Positions 6,290 through 13,895 of a DNA stretch of 19,857 nt are shown here, in pieces. The stretch lies in the NCBI GenBank assembly GCA_016928975.1, contig JAFGJR010000320.1, forward strand, positions 1-19,857. Direction: 5' to 3'. The first letter of the stretch is position 1. Every line of letters begins with the position of its first letter. The notes below the pieces were generated by a model that saw nothing but the letters and a program-made list of their open reading frames with translations, had not been told where the DNA came from and searched no databases. The stretch comes from Sedimentisphaerales bacterium (GTDB lineage Bacteria > Planctomycetota > Phycisphaerae > Sedimentisphaerales > SG8-4). The position numbers were made by a program, and so were the translations under genes.

Positions 6290-8383
6290 TCAACGATCCC
6301 CCATGTAAGTATCGATTGTTTCGTAAAGCAGCCGGTCCAGGCATCCGGACAAAGACTCCTCTGACTCGATCCTCCCGCGGAGCTCGCTCAGCGTCTGCTT
6401 CTGCGGAGCGACGATTACCATCCTGTGCACCTTGTCTGATGAGACCAGGCAGCAGCGCACGTGATGGACGAGGTTGTCCAGGCAGTCTATCGCTACCTCT
6501 GCGGCCCAGTTTTGACTATCTATGCTCCACATCGCGTCAGCGTGATGAGATGTACCCGGAACAAGCCACTCAAGGCAGCTGCGGTAACCGTGCCGAGAGG
6601 CCCATTCCGCAACACGGTGGCTCACGCAGCGGTGAGCGACACCGCCACGCCCGTGCTTTTTCGGCGGCGATGCACCGACGGCTTCATACCCCTTAGCCGT
6701 CAGCTCGATGAAACGCTGCGTCGTACGGCTGACCCGCACGGGCTCGATCTCGACCAGTTCTTCCTCTTCAAGCTCGGACAGCGCCTTTTCCAGGGCCTCA
6801 CGGGAGGGAGGCGGCGTGATCAGGCGCGATAACTCCGCCACGGTCCTGTTCGGATGATCGGCCAGGACGCGCAGTATCTGGCCGGCTGTCTTCGACCGCC
6901 TGAATTTCTTCATCTTCCGCTGTCGGAGTCTGTTCTTTTCCTGCTCGGCGACGCGCTTTCCAAGGGTTTGCATCATGTCTGGAAACTCCTCGAAAGACCG
7001 ACTGGGGGAGGCCGGAGACGGATCGGGTTCAGGGGCAACCACTGCAGACGATTCAACGTATTCTCCCTGACAGAGAACAGCGTGTGACCAGGTGCCCGGC
7101 AGCCGTGCAACGTACTCTCCTCTGTCGAGTGAGGTCAGAATGCTCTCAGCACCACGAGTCAACGCGAGCGTGGCGGCTGCTTGCGCGACATCGGTTGAAT
7201 GCTGAAGATGAAAGATGAAATAGTAGGCTGCCGAACCGAGCACGTGGGGGGCCGCCAATCCCATCTGGCCGAGACCCAAGACATCGCCAAGGCCAAATTG
7301 CCTGCCCATGCGAAACATCCGTGAGCAGATGCCCATGTCCGACGGGAAGGCTTCTTCTGCCTTCTTCGAGACATAGGGATCATTTTCGTCGCCGATGAAC
7401 AGGCAATCCGTACGGCCGGGTCGATACCCGCGGGCCATCCGGCCATGGAGCAATTGAAGTTTGAGACTGTCCTGAACAAAGCTTCGCAGCCAAGGCGGCG
7501 AGATCTGGACCATGGACAACACAACGGCCCACTTGCCCTTCTGGAACACATCGCGCTCCAGATCAAGACCATTGCTGCAGCAGTACAGTCGTCCCGAAGC
7601 CTGGCGCAGCCCGTGAAGAATCTGCTGCTGGGACAGGTCGTATTCCGTCTTGGAGGAGAATGTGCCGGGGGGCGCAAGCATGGAAAGATCCAGGAGGTTG
7701 TTGAAGTCCGGACAGATTAGATCGCCCGCGCGCCCCCGGTTCATCTCAGAAAGCAGAAACATGAACTCTTCTATCAACGTCACCGAGCTGAACCTGAGAC
7801 CTGTCCTTGAGCAGAAGCAAAGAAACAGGTCGTTAACGAAGATGCTCGGAGACACCGTACGCGGCGGATTGAGACCCATCAGCGCTTGTTCATGGAGGTC
7901 GTAATGAACACACCTGTCGCCGATTAACTCACGGATATCGGAGAAGTCTCCGGCCTTATTCTCGATGATGACGAGATAAACCGGCCTGTCCGGGTGCAGC
8001 CGGTTGTATTCCACAACCTTCAGAATCAAGACCCTGATCGCCGTCGTCTTGCCGTAGCCTGTCTGCCCTGCAAAAATGCAGTGGCACGGGCCCTTGAGAG
8101 ACAGGCCAACCGGTACCTCCTCGTTCTCCTCGAGTTTGCCGATCACGATGTCCGGCGGGCCGTGAGGATAGAGCTCCTCGAATTCAGGCGCGCGATGCAG
8201 GAAATTCGGCCGCCGCATCTGCTCCTCGATCCGCGGCCGAATGGCGTACAGCTGGGCCTCGGCGACCTCCTCGGTGAGCAGGCCGTACTCCGCCAGTTCG
8301 CACAGCCGCCGGATATGAGCATGCCGGTCGGCAAGATGCCAGTAGCGGACCAGTTCGAGAAATCGTTGTGCCTTGGGTCCCAT
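6290..8383 (-). CDS. HerA/FtsK-superfamily ATPase, winged helix, nuclease-like tail
   Basis: 697 residues, probably a hexameric DNA-translocating ATPase of the HerA/FtsK/VirB4 group. The Walker A GQTGYGKTT lies at 106-114. An NKAGDF motif at 142-147 resembles the DPKGD-type motif of these pumps. The likely Walker B is CLFIGDEN at 327-334. The ATPase core runs to about 440. A basic linker (KKFRRSK at about 492-498) leads to a winged helix at about 498-568 (GQILRVLADHP, then TVAELSRLI). The last ~120 residues resemble a PD-(D/E)XK fold: D616, then AEVAID with E629, then a helix and the strand HRMVIVAP. The usual catalytic Lys is Ala631, so it may be an inactive nuclease fold that binds DNA. AAGGAG precedes the ATG. 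The gene sits between the Cys-rich gene (3 bases away) and the membrane gene (1 base away). The ATPase call is secure; the tail is inference. Confidence 0.95.
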   Translation of the reverse strand: MGPKAQRFLELVRYWHLADRHAHIRRLCELAEYGLLTEEVAEAQLYAIRPRIEEQMRRPNFLHRAPEFEELYPHGPPDIVIGKLEENEEVPVGLSLKGPCHCIFAGQTGYGKTTAIRVLILKVVEYNRLHPDRPVYLVIIENKAGDFSDIRELIGDRCVHYDLHEQALMGLNPPRTVSPSIFVNDLFLCFCSRTGLRFSSVTLIEEFMFLLSEMNRGRAGDLICPDFNNLLDLSMLAPPGTFSSKTEYDLSQQQILHGLRQASGRLYCCSNGLDLERDVFQKGKWAVVLSMVQISPPWLRSFVQDSLKLQLLHGRMARGYRPGRTDCLFIGDENDPYVSKKAEEAFPSDMGICSRMFRMGRQFGLGDVLGLGQMGLAAPHVLGSAAYYFIFHLQHSTDVAQAAATLALTRGAESILTSLDRGEYVARLPGTWSHAVLCQGEYVESSAVVAPEPDPSPASPSRSFEEFPDMMQTLGKRVAEQEKNRLRQRKMKKFRRSKTAGQILRVLADHPNRTVAELSRLITPPPSREALEKALSELEEEELVEIEPVRVSRTTQRFIELTAKGYEAVGASPPKKHGRGGVAHRCVSHRVAEWASRHGYRSCLEWLVPGTSHHADAMWSIDSQNWAAEVAIDCLDNLVHHVRCCLVSSDKVHRMVIVAPQKQTLSELRGRIESEESLSGCLDRLLYETIDTYMGDR

Positions 8384-8386
8384 GAT

Positions 8387-8806
8387 TCACTTCTCCTTCT
8401 TGAAGAACAGAAACATCCCCACCACCTTGGCCAGCTTCGCGACCTTGTAGCGCCTAGCGTGCAGCCTGCACCGGTGCCCGTCATCGCACTGGACAGCGTC
8501 CCTTGTGCACAGACACGCGCCGCAGCGCTTGCACCACACGGCAGTAGCCTTGCTGAACTCCCGCCGGCAGATCCCGCATATGGCGGTCAGAACAACGGGA
8601 TCCTTGCCTGCGCTCATCGTTCGGTTGTAGACCGCGCCATCGGCCAGTTCGGAGTCCACGTAGACGCGCTCAATCTCGGTGTTGCCGTCGCCGTCAATGG
8701 TCCTTGTCTCCTCGGAAGTGACTGTGGATCGCACCTGGCCGTCTGCATCCACAATCCGGCTGCTGGTCACCGTGCGTATGGTCGTGTTCTTCTTGGGGGC
8801 ACTCAT
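8387..8806 (-). CDS. Cys-rich RING/treble-clef-like zinc protein
   Basis: 139 residues from the ATG at 8806, chosen over a longer frame because CAAGGAG lies 9 bases before it. The N-terminal ~60 residues are a polar, beta-like segment rich in Thr, Asp and Glu. The C-terminal half has regularly placed metal ligands: C77-x2-C80, C92-x2-C95-x2-C98-x-C100, C107, H111, C113 and H116. That spacing fits a cross-brace binuclear zinc domain (RING, FYVE or treble-clef type). A basic, hydrophobic tail (LAKVVGMFLFFKKEK) could touch membrane. It ends 3 bases before the HerA-like ATPase gene, so it is probably its partner or adaptor. A ubiquitin-ligase-like activity is not shown. A double zinc ribbon is the main alternative. 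Confidence 0.9.
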   Translation of the reverse strand: MSAPKKNTTIRTVTSSRIVDADGQVRSTVTSEETRTIDGDGNTEIERVYVDSELADGAVYNRTMSAGKDPVVLTAICGICRREFSKATAVWCKRCGACLCTRDAVQCDDGHRCRLHARRYKVAKLAKVVGMFLFFKKEK

Positions 8807-8838
8807 GACTGGGTCTCCTTGTATCGATTGCCACATGA

Positions 8839-8906
8839 AAAAAGGGCCCACCCTGCCGTTCAACGGCATGTCCGCCATCTCCGCAGGCGGTGAACCGGTG
8901 GCCCTC
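8839..8906 (-). terminator. Terminator or attenuator inside the minus-strand unit
   Basis: On the minus strand AGGGCCACC (8906-8898) can pair with GGTGGGCCCT (about 8854-8845) with one bulged base, and the stem is followed by six T (8844-8839). Between the arms lies a second small hairpin (TGCCGT and ACGGCA at 8855-8869). The structure lies after the 135-residue gene and 33 bases before the Cys-rich gene. It could end the first gene's transcript or act as an attenuator for the ATPase genes. Confidence 0.55.
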
Positions 8907-8934
8907 GGTGATTCTGGCTCGGCCCGCACACGTC

Positions 8935-9342
8935 TCAGGCCTGCTCATCGTTGTCAGTGTCTGAGCCAGACCTCACCTCTGTGTCCGGAACAACAGGCCA
9001 GCGCTCGAACCCGACGATCTGCCACTCATTCCGGCCCGCATCCCAGGCAAATCGTGCCCCGACGATCATTCCCTCCGTGTCCTTGGGGCGGACTCTGGAC
9101 CCTACCGAAACATTTATTCCGCAGGCTGCGAAAAAAGACGTGGTCAACCCCTGCGGCCGGATCGGAAGCGGCAGAAACTGCTGATGAATCCGCCCGGCCT
9201 GCTCCTCGTCCATAAACTCGAACGGGACGGAGATACCTCTCACGTCCTTGCATCGCTCGGGCTTGCCGATGCGACTCTGGTAGAGCCGGTCAATCTCGGG
9301 CTCCGGCCAGCCCTCGACAGTTTCTTCCCATGGGCGTCCCAT
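8935..9342 (-). CDS. Hypothetical protein with small beta-rich C-terminal half
   Basis: 135 residues from the ATG at 9342, chosen over an in-frame ATG at 9423 because AAAGGAGG lies directly upstream. The N-terminal half is charged, with Trp and Pro (RPWEETVEGWPEPEID, then SVPFEFMDEEQAGRIHQQF). The second half (about 70-120) reads as alternating strands (INVSVGSRVRP, then GMIVGARFAWD, then EWQIVGFERWPV), like a small SH3/KOW-type barrel. The last ~15 residues are acidic (SGSDTDNDEQA). No family is recognised. It is the first gene of the minus-strand unit, but the hairpin at 8839-8906 lies between it and the ATPase genes, so it may be expressed at a different level. It has no signal peptide or membrane span. 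Confidence 0.83.
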   Translation of the reverse strand: MGRPWEETVEGWPEPEIDRLYQSRIGKPERCKDVRGISVPFEFMDEEQAGRIHQQFLPLPIRPQGLTTSFFAACGINVSVGSRVRPKDTEGMIVGARFAWDAGRNEWQIVGFERWPVVPDTEVRSGSDTDNDEQA

Positions 9343-9624
9343 GCGTTGTCCTCCTTTGCTGTAAGACCAGACGGCCCCTTCTACTCGATGGTAAGCATGG
9401 CTTGTCGCGGAGAAGTGATGCACTGATTACTCAGGGATGACAGCTCGGCGCGGCCTGCCTGTGACCTGTGAACTGCAGGTCTGCCAAACATCGGCTCGTC
9501 ATCGCTGCGCAACTCTGGCGTCGGCATTCTCACGAAAACCTATGCAAGAATGGAGCAGATCAGGAACGGAGCAGCGAAGCGATGTGGCCATCGCGGCTCG
9601 CTGCTTGCGAAAGAGGTGAGAGCC
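9343..9624. other. Divergent intergenic region of the multi-ATPase locus
   Basis: 282 bases between the minus-strand unit (start 9342) and the plus-strand unit (start 9625). It should hold the promoters of both units and any shared operator. I see two GGAGCAG-like direct repeats 16 bases apart at about 9552-9575, but no convincing promoter pair. Frames through it lack SD sites. An ATG at 9550 is in frame with the gene at 9625 but has no SD. Confidence 0.5.
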
Positions 9625-9840
9625 ATGAATTTTCGATGGGCATGGGTACTTGTGCCGCTCGCGGCACTGATCACCTGGTGGTTTCTGTCGTCGGTAGAGC
9701 CACGCGGCACATGGGATGAACTGATGTCGGCCCTGCACGTGCGTCACAGAGCGGAATACACGCGATTGGCTTATTTCGGTTTCGCAGTGGTTGCGATCGT
9801 GGGCATTCTTCGCGTGTTTCGTCGCACGGACCGCGACTGA
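9625..9840 (+). CDS. Small two-span membrane protein
   Basis: 71 residues from the ATG at 9625, with AGAGGTGA a few bases upstream. An in-frame ATG at 9550 has no SD and would add a charged, non-membrane stretch. The protein has two hydrophobic spans, at about 5-21 (WAWVLVPLAALITWWFL) and about 47-63 (LAYFGFAVVAIVGILRV), joined by a polar segment and ending in a basic tail (FRRTDRD). Its stop overlaps, by one base, an ATG in frame with the helicase gene, so it is likely the first gene of the plus-strand unit. It mirrors the small membrane protein at the end of the opposite unit, but the two are not similar in sequence by eye. The family is unknown. Confidence 0.75.
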   Translation: MNFRWAWVLVPLAALITWWFLSSVEPRGTWDELMSALHVRHRAEYTRLAYFGFAVVAIVGILRVFRRTDRD

Positions 9841-9986
9841 TGTCCGCCCATCAGTCAGCGGATACGGAGGAGAACAATCACTCCGGACAACAGCGGAGAG
9901 GCCCGAACGAAATGACAAAGCTCGATTACCTAACGATTGCTTTTTCCCTGTTCACCCTGCTGACGTTTTCGGGAGGTCCACAAACA

Positions 9987-12900
9987 ATGGCATCCAATGA
10001 TCGAACCTCGCCGGCTGTTCATGCCATGGAGCACATCTGTCTGGACTTCCGGTCGAGACAGGGGCGCTACGTAGACGCCTTCAACCGTTTCCTGGAAGAG
10101 AACCGACGTGCCCTGGGCTTCGAGGGTATCGAGGACCTCCATGGCGCCTACCTGGATCGGGCCTTTGCGGACAACCTGCCCACCACGTTGATCGTGTCGA
10201 ACATCACCATGGGCCCGCAAAGCCTGTGGCTGATCCGGCCTTCGACTGAAGGCCCATTGGCCGCCTCTTTCGGCGCCGGTCATCGCGCCCCTGCGTTCCG
10301 GTCATACTGGCGGTCGGGCTGCCTGGTGGTCACCGGTTTCGAGATAGTCCCGCACGTCCCGCCCCGGCCCTCGGAGATCCAGATCTCGGGCCTGCTGCAC
10401 CTGACGCCGACGCTGGAGACCATGACCTCGCGCGATCTGGAAGTGCTGGAGGCTCTGCCTCGCCGGCGACAGGAGACGGCCGGCAAGGTCGGCCCCTGGA
10501 ATGACTACATGACCTGGAAAGAAGGGCTGGTCAAGCGGGGCCAGGTCGCCCTGCGGTACGACCGGATCGAGGTGGTCGGCGATGACCTTGTCCGGTTCAT
10601 CATCTGCGGCAGGCACCCACTGACCACGCTTCGAAAACGGCTGAGCAGAGCCTCCCTGGTGGTGGTACCGCCGGGGGCTTCCCGCTCACCCGAGACGTGG
10701 GACCCGGACCCCAAGGCCCGACCGGGCTTCATCCGGGTGGGAGACACGGCTCGGATCGAGGCTTTGAACGCAGGGAAACGGGCGAACGGCCGGGATCGCA
10801 ATCGAGAGGCGGCAGCTGAGGAGCCTGTGCCCGTCGCGATCACCTGCCGGCTTAATAGTGGCACCGAACCGGAAGACATCCCCGCCAAGGGTTTTGTCCT
10901 GTCCCATATCGGCGGCGACCTGAAACCCATCCACAATGAGCGTCAGGCGGTCAAGCGCCTGCTCAACGACTGGGGGCACAACCCGTATCTCGCGGAGTGG
11001 CTGTTTGACATCGGCAACGCGGCCCGGCCAGAGACAATTGACGATGTCATCTCAAGGTACCTTCACTGCCGGTTGAATAAGGCTCAGCGAGACGCGGTCA
11101 ACAAAGCCGCCGCCGCGCTTGATGTGTTTTTTATCCTGGGTCCGCCGGGCACCGGGAAGACCGAGGCCATCGCCTGGATCTGCCTGCTCGCGATCGCCAG
11201 GGGCCAGCGTGTTCTGCTCTCCTCGCAGACCAACACCGCAGTCGACAACGTACTGGCCCGGCTCGAAGACCAGATCAGTGTGCGCCCCCTGCGAGTCGCC
11301 CAGGAGGACCGGGTCGAGGCCGAAACCCGACAGTTCCTGGCGGACAACGCGCCCGGCGTTCTTCTCCGGAAGGTCGTCCGCGACTGCCGCCGGAGGCTGC
11401 GGGAATATCAGGAGCAGGCACAGAGAATCAAAGTCGTGGAGCAGGCCCTGAGCTCGCTCCGCGGCATTCTGGCCCGGATCGAAGAGAACCGTCAGCAGAT
11501 CGCGAAGTTGGAGCAGCAACACGAGCAGCTTCGCCAGACCAGGCAGGAACATATCAATTCCCTCTCTTCAGCGCAGGGACAGCTGAGATCGCTCACACAG
11601 CAGCGCCAGACCCTGGCCGAACTGGTCGACTGGCTCGGGGAAGGTGCCGGTGATCCCCCGGTAGTGGAAGTCCTCCGGCCGACTCCAATCACGCAATCCT
11701 TGGCCGCCTGTGCCGGGCAGCTCCAGGTCGGGCTGATCGACCTTCGTTGGCCTCTCGCCTGGCTGCCCGCGGTTGCTCCCTCATCGGCTGATGCCTGCCT
11801 GCGGTTGATCCATCAGGCCCGCCGTGTCCTGGGCACGATCGAGGAACTGGAAGCACCGGTGATGGAGGCTCTGGCAGTATGTCGCGGCGCTGCCGACGTG
11901 AACAGATCGGATTCTTCCGTGCGCGTCAGAGAGCTCGAGGCCGAAAGGGCCCGGCTGCTGGATTCCGAACGCGACGAGGACATGCTGCGTGTAGCCCGCA
12001 TCAACCAGGAGCTCAGGGCGCTGCGTGGCGAGCAGTGGAGTGGAGTCTGCCGGGGGCTGCAAAGGCCGCTTCGACAGCTCTTCCAAGTCGGTCTGCCTGC
12101 CGAGCTCGAGGAACTGATCTCATCTCTGGCCCCGGAAACCGCCCAGGTTAACGTTTTGCAGGGGCTGCAGGTCTTCGCCGGACAGGTCCGTGACCAAATC
12201 CGCCAGGTGCTGCAGCGGTACCTTGCACCTCTTCAGGATCAGTGCCGGGCAGTCATCAGCGAGCTGGTCCAAAGAATCGAAATCGAACAGCAAGGCACGC
12301 AAGCGCAGCAGGGACACATCGATGAGATCGAATACCAGATCGACGAGATTCAGGGGCAGCACGAGCAGACAGACACCCATCTCCGAGAGCTGGACCAGCG
12401 ATGGCGGGAACTGTGGCCGGACACGCACCTGGAACAGCCGCCCGGTGATCCACCCGCGCCGAGCGCCGAAGCACTTGACGGCCGGCGGACGGCGTTTGAG
12501 GCATATCAGCAGGCCCACGCTGAGGAGCATGACCGCCGGCACCGCTGGGCTCCACTCCTCGATCAATGGGTTGACCGGCTGGCCAGGCCCGAGGAAGCCC
12601 GGCGGCCCGATCTTCGGGCTCTATATGAGAAACACGCCAATGTCGTGGGAATCACCTGCTACGAGGCCGGCCAGCGTGATTTCTATAACCGGCCGGACTT
12701 CAGGCCTTTCGATCTGGTCATCATCGATGAGGTGAGCAAGGTCACGCCGCCCGAACTCCTCGAAGCGGCGCTTCTGGGCCGCAAGCTCATCCTGGTGGGC
12801 GATCACCGCCAGCTTCCGCCCCACTGGAAGGAGCAGGATTTCACGTTCGAGGAGGCCGCCGAGGACGGACAGCTCGATTCAGCCGAGGTCCTGCGCTACC

Positions 12901-13895
12901 GACAAATGGTCACCTCGAGCCTGTTTCAGCAACTTTACGAGAAGGCCCCGGAATCTCTTCGGCAGATGCTGGTCATTCAGTACCGGATGCACCCCCAGAT
13001 CATGGCGGTCATCAATCTCTTCTACGACGGGCTGCTGGTGGCCGGCCCGGATGAGCAGACCCTCGACCGCCTGCGCCAACACCACCTGCAGATCCGGGAC
13101 CGCCGTGGCGGATGGTTTTTGGAGCCGCACCATCACGTTCTGTGGATCGACTCGACGACCGATGCCCGCGGCCGTCCGTTTTTCGAGAGGCAAAGCGGCA
13201 CATCGAAGTTCAACCTGCTTGAAGTCGATCTCATCGAGGCATCACTGCGTCGGATAGACCAGGGCCTTACCGATCTCGGCTACGGCGTGCACCACCAGCT
13301 CACAGCCAGCCAGGCCGAGCAGGGTTTGGCCTGTCGAGCCTGGGTGGAGCGAGAGCTTCCCCAAGCGCCCGCTGCAACCATCGATGACCTTCTGCTCCAC
13401 AACCGTGTTACTCTCAATGGCCGCGCTGCCCGGCCCGGCGATATCGTGCGTGCCGGCGATGCACTGGAAATCGACGCCCGCAAACAGGTCGGCGTCATCA
13501 CTTTCTACGGCGCGCAATTGCGCGAGATTCGATCGCGCATCCGACAGATCCGCGAGCAGGATCCCCGGGCCCTGTCAGCCATCGACCTGAACACCAACAC
13601 CGTGGACCGCTTCCAGGGGATGGAGTGTCCGATTGTTCTGGTCAGCCTGGTCCGGGCCCGCAGCAACTACCACGGCGGCCAGCACGTCAAGCAGTACCAG
13701 CGAATCAATGTCGCCCTCTCCCGTGCTCAGGAGCTGCTGGTGATCATCGGCTCGGAGCGCACCTTCCGGAACGTGGAAATCGACCTGCCTCCGATGAGCG
13801 GGGGCGCCCCCAAGAAGATCCCGGTTTACCGCCGTATCTACGACCTCGTGACCCGCTTCGGAGGAAGGCGATATGCCAAGCAGATCCTTGCTTGA
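9987..13895 (+). CDS. UPF1-like SF1 helicase, coiled-coil and S4-like insertions
   Basis: About 1,302 residues from the ATG at 9987, which has an excellent GGGAGGT SD. In-frame ATGs at 9840 (overlapping the previous stop) and 9912 are alternatives. Those would add up to 49 residues, including a hydrophobic stretch. Helicase motifs are clear: Walker A GPPGTGKT at 385-392, SSQTNTAVDNVLARL (motif Ia), DEVSK at 914-918 (motif II), GDHRQLPP (motif III), QYRMHP at 998-1003, TVDRFQGME (motif V) and NVALSRA at 1241-1247 (motif VI). This is the DNA2/NAM7/UPF1 class, acting on DNA or RNA with ATP. The ~520-residue gap between motifs Ia and II contains coiled coils at about 471-550 and 735-811. A segment at about 1132-1163 (LLHNRVTLNG, then PGDIVRAGDALEI) resembles an S4 RNA-binding domain. 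The N-terminal ~330 residues are not recognised. The end overlaps the next gene by 23 bases. Confidence 0.95.
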   Translation: MASNDRTSPAVHAMEHICLDFRSRQGRYVDAFNRFLEENRRALGFEGIEDLHGAYLDRAFADNLPTTLIVSNITMGPQSLWLIRPSTEGPLAASFGAGHRAPAFRSYWRSGCLVVTGFEIVPHVPPRPSEIQISGLLHLTPTLETMTSRDLEVLEALPRRRQETAGKVGPWNDYMTWKEGLVKRGQVALRYDRIEVVGDDLVRFIICGRHPLTTLRKRLSRASLVVVPPGASRSPETWDPDPKARPGFIRVGDTARIEALNAGKRANGRDRNREAAAEEPVPVAITCRLNSGTEPEDIPAKGFVLSHIGGDLKPIHNERQAVKRLLNDWGHNPYLAEWLFDIGNAARPETIDDVISRYLHCRLNKAQRDAVNKAAAALDVFFILGPPGTGKTEAIAWICLLAIARGQRVLLSSQTNTAVDNVLARLEDQISVRPLRVAQEDRVEAETRQFLADNAPGVLLRKVVRDCRRRLREYQEQAQRIKVVEQALSSLRGILARIEENRQQIAKLEQQHEQLRQTRQEHINSLSSAQGQLRSLTQQRQTLAELVDWLGEGAGDPPVVEVLRPTPITQSLAACAGQLQVGLIDLRWPLAWLPAVAPSSADACLRLIHQARRVLGTIEELEAPVMEALAVCRGAADVNRSDSSVRVRELEAERARLLDSERDEDMLRVARINQELRALRGEQWSGVCRGLQRPLRQLFQVGLPAELEELISSLAPETAQVNVLQGLQVFAGQVRDQIRQVLQRYLAPLQDQCRAVISELVQRIEIEQQGTQAQQGHIDEIEYQIDEIQGQHEQTDTHLRELDQRWRELWPDTHLEQPPGDPPAPSAEALDGRRTAFEAYQQAHAEEHDRRHRWAPLLDQWVDRLARPEEARRPDLRALYEKHANVVGITCYEAGQRDFYNRPDFRPFDLVIIDEVSKVTPPELLEAALLGRKLILVGDHRQLPPHWKEQDFTFEEAAEDGQLDSAEVLRYRQMVTSSLFQQLYEKAPESLRQMLVIQYRMHPQIMAVINLFYDGLLVAGPDEQTLDRLRQHHLQIRDRRGGWFLEPHHHVLWIDSTTDARGRPFFERQSGTSKFNLLEVDLIEASLRRIDQGLTDLGYGVHHQLTASQAEQGLACRAWVERELPQAPAATIDDLLLHNRVTLNGRAARPGDIVRAGDALEIDARKQVGVITFYGAQLREIRSRIRQIREQDPRALSAIDLNTNTVDRFQGMECPIVLVSLVRARSNYHGGQHVKQYQRINVALSRAQELLVIIGSERTFRNVEIDLPPMSGGAPKKIPVYRRIYDLVTRFGGRRYAKQILA

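Noticed and set aside
7994..8893. 299-codon plus-strand open frame
   Set aside because: Opposite to the HerA-like ATPase and Cys-rich genes. It lacks an SD, and its protein shows no domain order.
9550..9624. Longer start for the small membrane protein
   Set aside because: The upstream in-frame ATG has no SD and adds a charged stretch before the membrane span; 9625 has AGAGGTGA upstream.
12190..12735. 181-codon plus-strand frame inside the helicase gene
   Set aside because: Out-of-frame shadow of the coiled-coil insertion; no SD and low-complexity Ser/Arg content.
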